Assembly (NCBI GenBank): GCA_951800675.1
Contig: CATOKC010000082.1
Coordinates: forward strand, 1 to 15,298
From: an uncultured Oscillibacter sp.
GTDB taxonomy: Bacteria > Bacillota_A > Clostridia > Oscillospirales > Oscillospiraceae
Length of the DNA: 15,298 nucleotides
Direction of reading: 5' to 3'
Positions 8,547 through 15,298 of this stretch are shown one piece after another. Within the stretch, counting starts at the first letter, position 1. The number at the start of each line of letters is the position of its first letter. The position numbers and the translations under genes were made by a program. Below the pieces are notes generated by a model, which had not been told where the DNA came from, did no database searches, and saw only the letters and a program-made list of their open reading frames with translations.

Positions 8547-9044
8547 ATGGAATATCAGATCGCGTACTTAGACATCTATGGAAACGCCGGGATACTGGCT
8601 GAGGAGATCAACAGCATCCTGCATGGCGCGGAGCTGGTGAATCTGTCCAAACAGGAAATTTCCGATGACGCCAACAGCTATCTGCTGGTATTTGAGATCA
8701 CGCAGAACGCAATCCCGCTGAAAATCATGGACATTTTGGAGAACCTGGAGGGGAAAACCATCCTCTGCTTTGTCGCCTGCGGCATGGCGCTTTTTGAAGA
8801 GAAAGAGAATATAGAGCACAATCTGCTTCCCTTCCTGCCGGATGAGTGCGACTACCGCGGACTGTTCTTCTGTCCCGGCCAAATCCCCTCCAGCGTGATG
8901 GACACGATCCAGGAGGCGCTGGACGAAAACCCGGAAAACAAGCAGGCGCAAGCCATGCTGGAGGCGTTTCAGCACGCGAAAAACCACCCTGACGCCGAGG
9001 ATTTCCGAGAGCTGCGCCGCCTCATCCAGGAAAGTGGTATCTGA
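8547..9044 (+). CDS. Flavodoxin-like fold protein, function unknown
   Basis: A 165-residue cytoplasmic protein. The start MEYQIAYLDIYGNAGILAEEI looks like the first strand and phosphate-binding loop of a flavodoxin (usual pattern near YxSxTGNT-x-x-x-A), here with YGNAGILA at about 11-18. Later KTILCFVACGMALF fits a core strand plus flavin-loop region and CDYRGLFFCPGQIP a further strand. The acidic, helical C-terminus has ENPENKQAQAMLEAFQHAKNHPDAEDF. Small flavodoxin-domain proteins of this style sit beside MarR regulators in Clostridia; the BilS protein of bilirubin-reduction loci is one I recall, but no BilR-like reductase is present here. The loop departs from a classical flavodoxin, so FMN binding is uncertain. 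AAGGAGG precedes the ATG and the gene abuts marR. The next gene follows 15 bases later, implying a redox or accessory role linked to efflux. Confidence 0.65.
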   Translation: MEYQIAYLDIYGNAGILAEEINSILHGAELVNLSKQEISDDANSYLLVFEITQNAIPLKIMDILENLEGKTILCFVACGMALFEEKENIEHNLLPFLPDECDYRGLFFCPGQIPSSVMDTIQEALDENPENKQAQAMLEAFQHAKNHPDAEDFRELRRLIQESGI

Positions 9045-9059
9045 GGGGAGGAATCGTTT

Positions 9060-10814
9060 TTGATCAAGATACTTTTGAATCAGATCGGGGAATACAAGAG
9101 AGACACTATCATCACGCCCGTTTTTACGGTGCTGGAGGTAGTGGCGGAGCTTCTGGTTCCCTTTGTGATCGCCAGCCTGATTGACAAGGGCATCGAGGCC
9201 GGGAATCTGCGAAACGTCTATTTTTACGGCGCGCTGATGATTGTGCTGGCCTTTTTCGGTCTGGTGTTCGGCATCCTGGCCGGACGGTTCGCGGCCTCGG
9301 CCTCCTCCGGCTTTGCCTGTAACCTGCGGCAAAGCATGTTTGAAAATATCCAGACGTTTTCGTTTTCCAACATTGATAAGTTCAGCACCGCGGGCCTTGT
9401 TACCCGCATGACAACGGACGTCACCAATTTGCAGATGGCCTTCCAGATGTGTCTGCGCATCGCTCTGAGAGCGCCGTTGATGCTGATTTGCAGCATGGTG
9501 ATGTGTCTGCTGATCAACGCTAAGCTGAGCATGATCTTCCTGGCCGCCATTGTGGTGCTGGCCGCCGCGCTGGCTCTCATCATGAGCAGGGCCATGAAAA
9601 TTTTCAGCAAGGTATTCCACCGGTACGATGACCTGAACGCCAGCGTACAGGAAAACATCTCGGCCATTCGCGTGGTGAAAGCCTTTGTCCGGGAGGATTG
9701 CGAGAACGAGAAGTTCCGCAAGGCGGCAACGAAGCTCTACGAGCTTTTTGTCCGTGCGGAGAAGCTCCAGGCGCTGAACCTGCCGGTGATGATGTTCATC
9801 GTGTACGGGTGCATCCTCGCCATCACCTGGTTCGGGGCACATTTCATCGTGGCCGGGAGCATGACCACCGGCAGCCTGACCTCCCTGTTTTCCTATGTCA
9901 TGACCGCGTTTTCCTCTCTGATGATGCTCTCCATGATCTTTGTCATGATGACCATGAGCGCGGCCAGCGGGAAGCGGATCGCGGAGGTGCTGGAGGAAAC
10001 CGCCGATATCACAAATCCGTCCTCCGCCCCCATCTGTCAGGTGCGGGACGGCAGCGTCGATTTTAACCATGCGGCCTTCTCCTACCGCCAGGGCAGCGGC
10101 GAAAAAACGCTGGACGATGTGGACCTGCATATCAAATCCGGGGAAACCATCGGCGTCATCGGCGGGACCGGCAGCGGCAAATCCAGCCTGGTCAGCCTCA
10201 TCAGCCGCCTCTACGACGTGGACTCCGGTTCCGTCAAGGTGGGCGGCGAGGACGTTCGGAGCTATGACCTGGAAACACTCCGCGGACAGGTGGCGGTAGT
10301 TCTCCAGAAGAACGTGCTGTTTTCCGGGACGGTCCTGGAGAATCTGAGCTGGGGCAAAAAAATGGGACACATGGACGAATACCGGGAAGCCTGCCGTATG
10401 TCCTGCGCAGACGAGTTCATTGAACGTCTGCCGGAACATTACGAGAGCTGGGTGGAGCGGGGCGGCGCCAACTTCTCCGGCGGACAAAAACAGAGGCTCT
10501 GCATTGCCCGCGCCCTGCTGAGGCATCCCAAGGTGCTGATTCTGGACGATTCCACCAGCGCGGTGGACACGGCGACGGACGCCAAAATCCGGAAGGCTTT
10601 GCGGACGGTGATTCCAGGAACCACCAAAATCATCATCGCCCAGCGCATTTCCAGCGTACAGGACGCGGATCGAATCCTGGTGCTGGACAGCGGCAAGATC
10701 AGCGGGTTCGACACCCACGAAAACCTGTTGAAATCCAATGCCATTTACCAGGAAATTTACGAAGCCCAGACGAAAGGCGGAGGTGATTTTGACCATGAAC
10801 AAACCGGCGAATAA
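9060..10814 (+). CDS. ABC exporter half-transporter with degenerate ATPase site (subunit A)
   Basis: A 584-residue membrane protein: a six-helix exporter domain (about 1-320) and a C-terminal ATPase domain. Walker A is GGTGSGKSS (368-376, K374), the signature is SGGQ (473-476) and Walker B is VLILDD (492-497). D497 occupies the position of the catalytic glutamate, and Q528 in IIIAQRIS occupies that of the switch histidine. These two changes are the known marks of the non-canonical subunit of heterodimeric exporters (TM287/288, BmrCD, LmrCD type). It therefore needs the next gene's product, whose ATPase motifs are canonical except for the signature LSQGQ. The start is the TTG at 9060-9062, with GGGGAGGAA about 8 bases upstream; no better ATG is nearby. 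The partner gene overlaps it by 20 bases. Likely role: export of drugs or hydrophobic compounds; substrate unknown. Confidence 0.94.
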   Translation: MIKILLNQIGEYKRDTIITPVFTVLEVVAELLVPFVIASLIDKGIEAGNLRNVYFYGALMIVLAFFGLVFGILAGRFAASASSGFACNLRQSMFENIQTFSFSNIDKFSTAGLVTRMTTDVTNLQMAFQMCLRIALRAPLMLICSMVMCLLINAKLSMIFLAAIVVLAAALALIMSRAMKIFSKVFHRYDDLNASVQENISAIRVVKAFVREDCENEKFRKAATKLYELFVRAEKLQALNLPVMMFIVYGCILAITWFGAHFIVAGSMTTGSLTSLFSYVMTAFSSLMMLSMIFVMMTMSAASGKRIAEVLEETADITNPSSAPICQVRDGSVDFNHAAFSYRQGSGEKTLDDVDLHIKSGETIGVIGGTGSGKSSLVSLISRLYDVDSGSVKVGGEDVRSYDLETLRGQVAVVLQKNVLFSGTVLENLSWGKKMGHMDEYREACRMSCADEFIERLPEHYESWVERGGANFSGGQKQRLCIARALLRHPKVLILDDSTSAVDTATDAKIRKALRTVIPGTTKIIIAQRISSVQDADRILVLDSGKISGFDTHENLLKSNAIYQEIYEAQTKGGGDFDHEQTGE

Positions 10815-12669
10815 GAAGAATCTGACGCCCCTGCTGAGGCGTGTGCTGGGCATTACGCTCCGGGAGTACAGGGCGCGGTTTGGCCTCGTGGTGCTTCTGA
10901 TTTTGGGCGCGGCCCTTGCCACCCTGCGGGGAACGCTGTTCATGCGGGATTTGGTAGACGTGTACATCAAGCCCATGATTGGTATGGAGGCACCGGATTT
11001 CGGCCCGCTGGCCCACGCGCTTTTCTCCTTGGCCCTGGTGTATCTGGCCGGCCTGCTCTGTTCTTATGGGTATAACCGGATCATGGCGGTGATCAGCCAA
11101 GGGACGCTGAAAAGCATCCGAATCCAGCTGTTCACCAGAATGGAATCCCTGCCCATCCAATATTTTGACACCACGCCCCACGGGGACATCATGTCGGTCT
11201 ACACCAACGACGTGGATACCCTGCGGCAGCTCATCGGCCAGAGTATTCCCCAGTTGGTCAACTCCACGGTCACCATCGTGATCACATTGATCAGCATGGT
11301 CTGCCTGAATATTCCGCTGACCGTTCTGACGCTGTGCATGGTGGCCGTCATGCTGGCGGCGGCGTCCAAGCTGGGCGGCGCGGCCGGAACGTACTTCATC
11401 AAACAGCAGCGCAGCCTGGGCAAGGTCAACGCCTACATCGAGGAAATGATGGAGGGGCAGAAGGTCGTCAAGGTTTTCTGCCATGAGCGGGAAAACATAG
11501 ACGCCTTCCGGAAAATCAATCAGGAGCTGCGGGAGAGCGCCAAAAGCGCCAACCAAATCGCCAATATCCTGATGCCGGTAAACGCCAACCTGGGGAATAT
11601 CAGCTATGTGCTCTGCGCGGTGCTGGGGGCGGTCCTGGCCCTGAACGGCATGGGAAGCCTGACCCTGGGGACCCTGGTCTCCTATCTGAATCTGAACCGG
11701 AATTTTACCCAGCCGGTCACCCAGGTCAGCCAGCAGCTCAACAGCATCATCATGGCCCTGGCCGGTGCGGAGCGTATCTTCCAGCTGCTGGACGAACAGC
11801 CGGAGCCGGATGACGGCCATGTGCAGCTGGTCAACGCCAAAAAGAGGCCCGATGGTTCTTTGATGATCGTAGGTGTACGAACAGGGTTATGGGCTTGGCG
11901 GCAGCCCCATTCTGACGGCACAGTGACCCTCACCGAGCTGAAGGGCGGTATCGCGTTTGAAGATGCGGATTTTGGATACAGCGATGAAAAAATCGTCCTG
12001 CACCATATCAAGCTCTTTGCCGAGCCGGGTCAGAAAATCGCCTTCGTGGGCAGCACCGGGGCGGGAAAAACCACCATTACCAATCTGATCAACCGCTTTT
12101 ACGACATCCAGGACAGAAAAATCCGGTATGACGGCATCAACATCAACAAGATCAAAAAAGCGGACCTTCGCCGCTCCCTGGGCATCGTATTGCAGGACAC
12201 CCATCTGTTCACCGGCACCGTCATGGAGAATATTCGCTACGGGCGGCTGGACGCCACAGACGGGGAATGCGTTGCCGCCGCGAAGCTGGCCAATGCCGAC
12301 AGCTTTATCCGGCGGCTTCCCGACGGCTATCAGACCGTGCTCACCGGCGACGGCGCCAATCTGAGCCAGGGCCAGCGGCAGTTAATCGCCATTGCCCGCG
12401 CCGCCGTGGCCGACCCGCCGGTCCTGATCCTGGACGAGGCCACATCCTCCATCGACACCCGCACCGAACGGCTGGTGCAGGAGGGCATGGACCGGCTGAT
12501 GAAGGGCCGGACCACCTTTGTGATCGCCCACCGGCTCTCCACGGTTCGGAACGCCGACTGTATCATGGTCCTGGAACAGGGCCGGATTATCGAGCGGGGA
12601 ACCCACGACCAGCTGATGGAGGAACAGGGCCGGTATTACCAGCTTTACACAGGCAGCGCCATTGCCTGA
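10795..12669 (+). CDS. ABC exporter half-transporter with canonical ATPase site (subunit B)
   Basis: A 624-residue partner of the preceding gene: a six-helix exporter domain (about 1-330), then an ATPase domain with Walker A GSTGAGKTT (419-427, K425), signature LSQGQ (523-527), Walker B VLILDEATSSID with E548, and switch histidine H579 (IAHRLST). Pairing with subunit A gives one active site (this Walker B and switch His with the partner's SGGQ) and one degenerate site (the partner's Asp/Gln with LSQGQ here). This is the expected asymmetric arrangement. A charged stretch of about 45 residues before the ATPase domain (KKRPDG...AWRQPHSDG...ELKG) is typical of this subunit type. The start is the ATG at 10795-10797, preceded by GGAGGTG inside subunit A, rather than the upstream in-frame ATG at 10738, which lacks an RBS. 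The 20-base overlap suggests coupled translation. Confidence 0.95.
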   Translation: MNKPANKKNLTPLLRRVLGITLREYRARFGLVVLLILGAALATLRGTLFMRDLVDVYIKPMIGMEAPDFGPLAHALFSLALVYLAGLLCSYGYNRIMAVISQGTLKSIRIQLFTRMESLPIQYFDTTPHGDIMSVYTNDVDTLRQLIGQSIPQLVNSTVTIVITLISMVCLNIPLTVLTLCMVAVMLAAASKLGGAAGTYFIKQQRSLGKVNAYIEEMMEGQKVVKVFCHERENIDAFRKINQELRESAKSANQIANILMPVNANLGNISYVLCAVLGAVLALNGMGSLTLGTLVSYLNLNRNFTQPVTQVSQQLNSIIMALAGAERIFQLLDEQPEPDDGHVQLVNAKKRPDGSLMIVGVRTGLWAWRQPHSDGTVTLTELKGGIAFEDADFGYSDEKIVLHHIKLFAEPGQKIAFVGSTGAGKTTITNLINRFYDIQDRKIRYDGININKIKKADLRRSLGIVLQDTHLFTGTVMENIRYGRLDATDGECVAAAKLANADSFIRRLPDGYQTVLTGDGANLSQGQRQLIAIARAAVADPPVLILDEATSSIDTRTERLVQEGMDRLMKGRTTFVIAHRLSTVRNADCIMVLEQGRIIERGTHDQLMEEQGRYYQLYTGSAIA

Positions 12670-12699
12670 ACAATTTATATTCAAGAGGAGGAATTTGAA

Positions 12700-14078
12700 A
12701 TGAACGAACAAGTTGCCGCCAATCCGCTGGGAACCGAGCGGGTTGGCAAATTGATGGTCCGCTACGCCATTCCCAGCATTATCTCCATTGTGGTCAACTC
12801 GCTCTACAACATGGTAGACCAGATTTTCATTGGGCAGGGCGTCGGCTATTTGGGCAACGCCGCCACCAATATCATCCTGCCCCTCACTTCGATTCTGTTG
12901 GCCCTGGGCATGATGATTGGCGATGGAGCCGCGTCCTATATGAGCCTGAGTCTCGGGAAGGGCCGGACGGAAGACGCGGCCCAGGGTGTGGGAAACGCCG
13001 TCGCCCTGACGGTTGGCGTCAGTGTGGTCCTGCTGGTTCTCTTTGAGCTGTTTCTGGAGCCGCTCTGCCATCTGTTCGGGGCCACGGAGGGAAATCTGCT
13101 CTACGCCCTGGAATACGGGGGCATCATTGTGTTAGGCTTCCCCTTCGCTATGATCGACGGAGCGTTCGGCAGCATCATCCGGGCGGATGGCCGTCCGAAG
13201 GTGAGCATGGTTGGTCTGCTGATCGGCTGTATCACCAACATCATTCTGGACCCCATCTTCATTTTTGTGTGCCATTGGGGAGTCAAGGGCGCAGCCTGGG
13301 CCACCATCATCGGCCAGATTCTAAACGCCGTCTACTTTGCCGCGTGTATGCTGCGATTTAAAACCATTGAGATAAAAAAGCAGCACATGAGCCCGAAGCG
13401 GAGCGTCATCAAACGGATTTTGACCCTCGGCACATCCAGCTTTATTTCTCAGGTCGCCTCGGTATTTGTCATCGCGGTCATGAACAATTCCCTTGTGAAG
13501 TACGGGGCCATGTCCAAGTACGGAGCCGACATTCCTCTGGCGGCGCTGGGCATCACGATGAAAGTGAGCCAGCTGATCACCGGCATTGCCCTGGGCATCG
13601 CCACCGGCATCCAGCCGATCTTTGGGTTCAACTACGGCAGCGGCCAGTACGACCGTGTGAAGAAAACCTACAAGCTGGCCCTGACGAGCTGCACCTTGAT
13701 TTTGGTGGCAGCCTTCTTCATCTTCCAATTCTGCCCGGAGTATATCATCAACCTGTTCGGGCAGGAGTCGGACCTGTACATGGAATTTGCCGTGAAGTGC
13801 TTCCGAGTGTATCTGCTGGCCTGCTTCATGATCGGCGCGGGAGCCGTCACCGGCATCTTTTCCAGGCCATCGGAAAGCCTGTCCCCGCCGCGCTGCTCTC
13901 CCTGTCCCGGCAGATCATTTTTTTGATCCCGGCTATGCTGCTCTTTGGATACCTGTGGGGCGTGGAGGGCATCCTGTGGGCCGGTCCTGTTGGAGACGGA
14001 CTGTCCGGCGTGATCTCTTTGATAACTTTAGGCGCTTTCTGGAAAAAGATTTTCAATAAAGAGGTGGCGGAAAAATGA
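12700..14078 (+). pseudogene. MATE family efflux transporter with frameshift near the C-terminus
   Basis: The frame from the ATG at 12700 (GAGGAGGAA upstream) encodes a MATE multidrug/cation antiporter: YAIPSIISIVVNSLYNMVDQIFIGQGVGYLGNAATN at the N-terminus and ITGIALGIATGIQPIFGFNYGSG in the second half. After GAGAVTGIF the frame turns to low-complexity residues and stops at 13926. Family-like sequence (FQAIGKPVPAALLSLSRQ, later GYLWGVEGILWAGPVGDG) continues in another frame to a TGA at 14076-14078. The switch lies at ATC-TTTT-CCAG (T run 13858-13861): one extra T would restore a continuous protein of 459 residues, a normal MATE length. As read, the product loses its last two to three helices. 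Options are a sequencing error, a recent or phase-variable mutation, or slippage on the run. The stop overlaps the next gene's ATG, so the reading frame was functional recently. Confidence 0.88.
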
Positions 14079-14710
14079 AAAAATGTGTCATTACCATCAG
14101 CCGTCAATGCGGCAGCGGCGGACATACCATTGGAAAAACTGTGGCGGAGCGCCTGGGCATTCCCTTCTACGACAAAAAGCTGGTGCAGATCGTGGCGGAG
14201 CGCAGCGGGCTTTCTCCGGAAACCGTGGAGAAGCAGGGGGAGTATCACACTCCCAGCCTTCTCTACAACATCGCCACCGGCGGCTATTCCGCCTACGCCT
14301 CCCACCAGTACAGCGCTGAGAACCGGCAGGCCATGCGCCTGCCGGACCAGATCAACGCCTACCAGACGGAGCTGATCAAGGAGCTGGCGGAAAAGGAGCC
14401 CTGTGTCATCGTGGGGCGCTGCGCCGACTCTGTTCTGCGGGACCGGGAGGACTGCTTCCACGTCTTCATCTTCGGCGCTCTGCGAGACCGGGCAGAGCGG
14501 GTCGTCGCGGAGCATGGAATCGACGCCAAGGCCGCGGAGGGACATGTCAGGGAGCGGGATAAAAAACGCGCCGCCTACTATAAGCACATTACAGACAAGG
14601 CCTGGGGGATGTCCTCCAACTATGACCTCTGCCTGAACAGCAGCAAGCTGGGAATCGGCCGCTGCGTGGAGCTGATTCTTGCCGCCGCCGGCGCGGGGAC
14701 CGGCTCATGA
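14075..14710 (+). CDS. Cytidylate kinase-like P-loop family protein
   Basis: A 211-residue cytoplasmic protein. It opens KCVITISRQCGSGGHTIGKTVAERLGIPFYDKKLV, with a Walker A-type loop GGHTIGKT (about 16-23), matching the cytidylate kinase-like family of Firmicutes rather than true Cmk. Later PCVIVGRCADSVLRD carries the GRCA strand and loop of the family, and RERDKKRAAYYKHITDKAWG resembles its lid and C-terminal region (R-x-x-D-K-x-R-x-x-Y-Y). Real substrates of this family are not known to me, so a nucleotide kinase role is inference from fold. The start ATG overlaps the MATE stop as ATGA (14075-14078), a strong sign of coupled translation. It is the last gene of the efflux operon; such genes often sit beside MATE transporters in Clostridia, from recall only. 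Confidence 0.87.
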   Translation: MKKCVITISRQCGSGGHTIGKTVAERLGIPFYDKKLVQIVAERSGLSPETVEKQGEYHTPSLLYNIATGGYSAYASHQYSAENRQAMRLPDQINAYQTELIKELAEKEPCVIVGRCADSVLRDREDCFHVFIFGALRDRAERVVAEHGIDAKAAEGHVRERDKKRAAYYKHITDKAWGMSSNYDLCLNSSKLGIGRCVELILAAAGAGTGS

Positions 14711-14742
14711 CAAACACGGAAGAACCCATCCTTGGCGTGATA

Positions 14743-14770
14743 TTTCAGGTCCATCACAGTTGACCTGAAA
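14743..14770. repeat. Perfect inverted repeat downstream of the efflux operon
   Basis: TTTCAGGTC (14743-14751) and GACCTGAAA (14762-14770) form a perfect 9-bp stem with a 10-base loop, about 33 bases after the kinase-like gene. There is no T run after either side, so it is not a simple terminator. It could protect the transcript's 3' end or bind a regulator. Confidence 0.6.
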
Positions 14771-14814
14771 GCACAAAGCCTATCAATTATTCGAGAGCCA
14801 GACGCATAGACGCA

Positions 14815-14865
14815 GAGCCGGCAGCCATTGAGAAATCACTCAATGACTGCCGGCTCCGCTTTTTT
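14815..14865 (+). terminator. Strong terminator of the marR-efflux operon
   Basis: GAGCCGGCAG (14815-14824) pairs with CTGCCGGCTC (14847-14856), and CATTGAG (14826-14832) pairs with CTCAATG (14839-14845), giving a 17-bp stem with one mismatch. It is followed by CG and then CTTTTTT ending at 14865. It ends transcripts from the left and overlaps the last codons of the opposing HTH gene. Confidence 0.92.
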
Positions 14866-15171
14866 ACAAAAAGTATCGTTTTGCTGGCTTTCCAAAGCGG
14901 CCCGCGGAGTCGCCCTCACAATTTGCAGGGAATGTTCATCGCAGCTATAAAGCATGTGAACAATTTCTTCTACCTCGGGATCTCGAATCGCCCTTTCTAG
15001 ATAAAAAGCAGAATCCGCCGGGATAGACAGCACCCTGATCAGTCTGTAAAGGACATCGAAGCTGGGCGTCTTTCCCCCGTTTTCGATCCGGTAGAGGTAG
15101 CGTTCCGTAATACACGCCCTTTCCGCGACCACCTCTAAAGAATTCAGGGTATCTATATACCGTTGGTTCAC
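14836..15171 (-). CDS. Small XRE-type helix-turn-helix protein with abnormal N-terminus
   Basis: A 111-residue protein whose residues about 11-58 (LNSLEVVAERACITERYLYRIENGGKTPSFDVLYRLIRVLSIPADSAFY) match an XRE/Cro-type HTH. The turn and recognition helix (ITERYLYRIENG) and the following P-S-F-D-V-L-Y-R-L helix are intact. The usual first helix (about 15 residues such as IGxRIRxxRxxxGxS) is missing; only MNQRYIDT precedes. The best start is the GTG at 15169-15171, which has G-rich AAGGGG immediately before it at poor spacing and an in-frame stop a few codons further up. The 5' end may therefore be damaged. The C-terminal half (IRDPEVEEIVHMLYSCDEHSLQIVRATPRAAL) is a helical tail seen in small HTH proteins that may regulate integrated elements. 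Its 3' end overlaps the terminator of the opposing operon. No target is evident. Confidence 0.68.
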   Translation of the reverse strand: MNQRYIDTLNSLEVVAERACITERYLYRIENGGKTPSFDVLYRLIRVLSIPADSAFYLERAIRDPEVEEIVHMLYSCDEHSLQIVRATPRAALESQQNDTFCKKAEPAVIE

Positions 15172-15298
15172 CCCCTTATCTATAACTTACTGATTTGCCG
15201 CAGGTTGGTAATGGCCTGATATTTCAAAAATCAAGGCGATTCTTCGCAAGCTGAAAATCAGATTATTACCCCAGCTTCCGCATGGTATTGCTGAGGCC

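Noticed and set aside
8568..10976. 802-codon minus-strand open frame opposite the flavodoxin-like and ABC genes
   Set aside because: The His/Gln/Gly-rich composition is typical of the antisense of a high-GC gene; it spans three genes with clear motifs and has no RBS logic or domain.
15172..15298. Possible partial gene at the right edge (plus frame with a basic stretch like ILRKLKIRLLPQLPHG)
   Set aside because: No start codon or RBS, a stop just upstream, and no family I recognise. The last 20 bases resemble a stretch at about 6533-6552 in the MATE gene, but too briefly to call a repeat. I see no supportable gene in these bases.

Overview
The window looks like a chromosomal segment of a gut-type Firmicute (Clostridia, probably an Oscillospiraceae/Flavonifractor-like lineage). 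Reasons: moderately high GC, strong AGGAGG-type ribosome binding sites, a CIRCE heat-shock operator, a BglG/LicT antitermination system, a MATE/heterodimeric-ABC/cytidylate-kinase-like gene block, and several GTG/TTG starts. The lineage is an inference from gene content and style; no rRNA or marker gene is present.

Left edge (1-1160). A 3'-truncated mannitol-dehydrogenase-family fragment (+) meets, tail to tail, a 3'-truncated FtsH N-terminal fragment (-) at about 163-168. This is a breakpoint or an assembly chimera. Upstream of the FtsH remnant on the minus strand are an intrinsic terminator and an intact Hsp20 gene. The Hsp20 gene has a perfect-consensus promoter (TTGACA-17-TATAAT) embedded in a CIRCE element, so HrcA control is expected.

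Beta-glucoside operon (1129-5556, minus strand): licT/bglG-type antiterminator, then PTS EIIBCA, then a GH1 6-phospho-beta-glucosidase, closed by a GC-rich hairpin. A promoter at 5528-5556 precedes a leader with a 29-nt ribonucleic antiterminator (RAT) that overlaps the 5' arm of an intrinsic terminator. This is the classic autoregulated sugar-responsive switch: the permease imports and phosphorylates the glucoside, signals through the PRD antiterminator, and the GH1 enzyme cleaves the phosphorylated product.

Middle (5597-7936, minus strand): a MATE exporter and, upstream of it, a LysR regulator. The MATE gene has its own promoter, followed by a strong hairpin plus T tract immediately ahead of its RBS, which looks like a transcription attenuator.

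Right half (7992-14865, plus strand): a compact six-gene operon of MarR regulator, flavodoxin-like protein, two halves of a heterodimeric ABC exporter, a second MATE exporter (frameshifted in a T run) and a cytidylate-kinase-like P-loop protein. It is driven by a promoter that overlaps the divergent lysR promoter and ends at a strong terminator. The combination of efflux pumps, a flavodoxin-like protein and a kinase-like protein under MarR control is the most interesting possible functional module here; what it exports or modifies cannot be read from the sequence.

Right edge (14836-15298): a small minus-strand XRE-type HTH protein with an abnormal N-terminus, then about 125 bases with no gene I can support.
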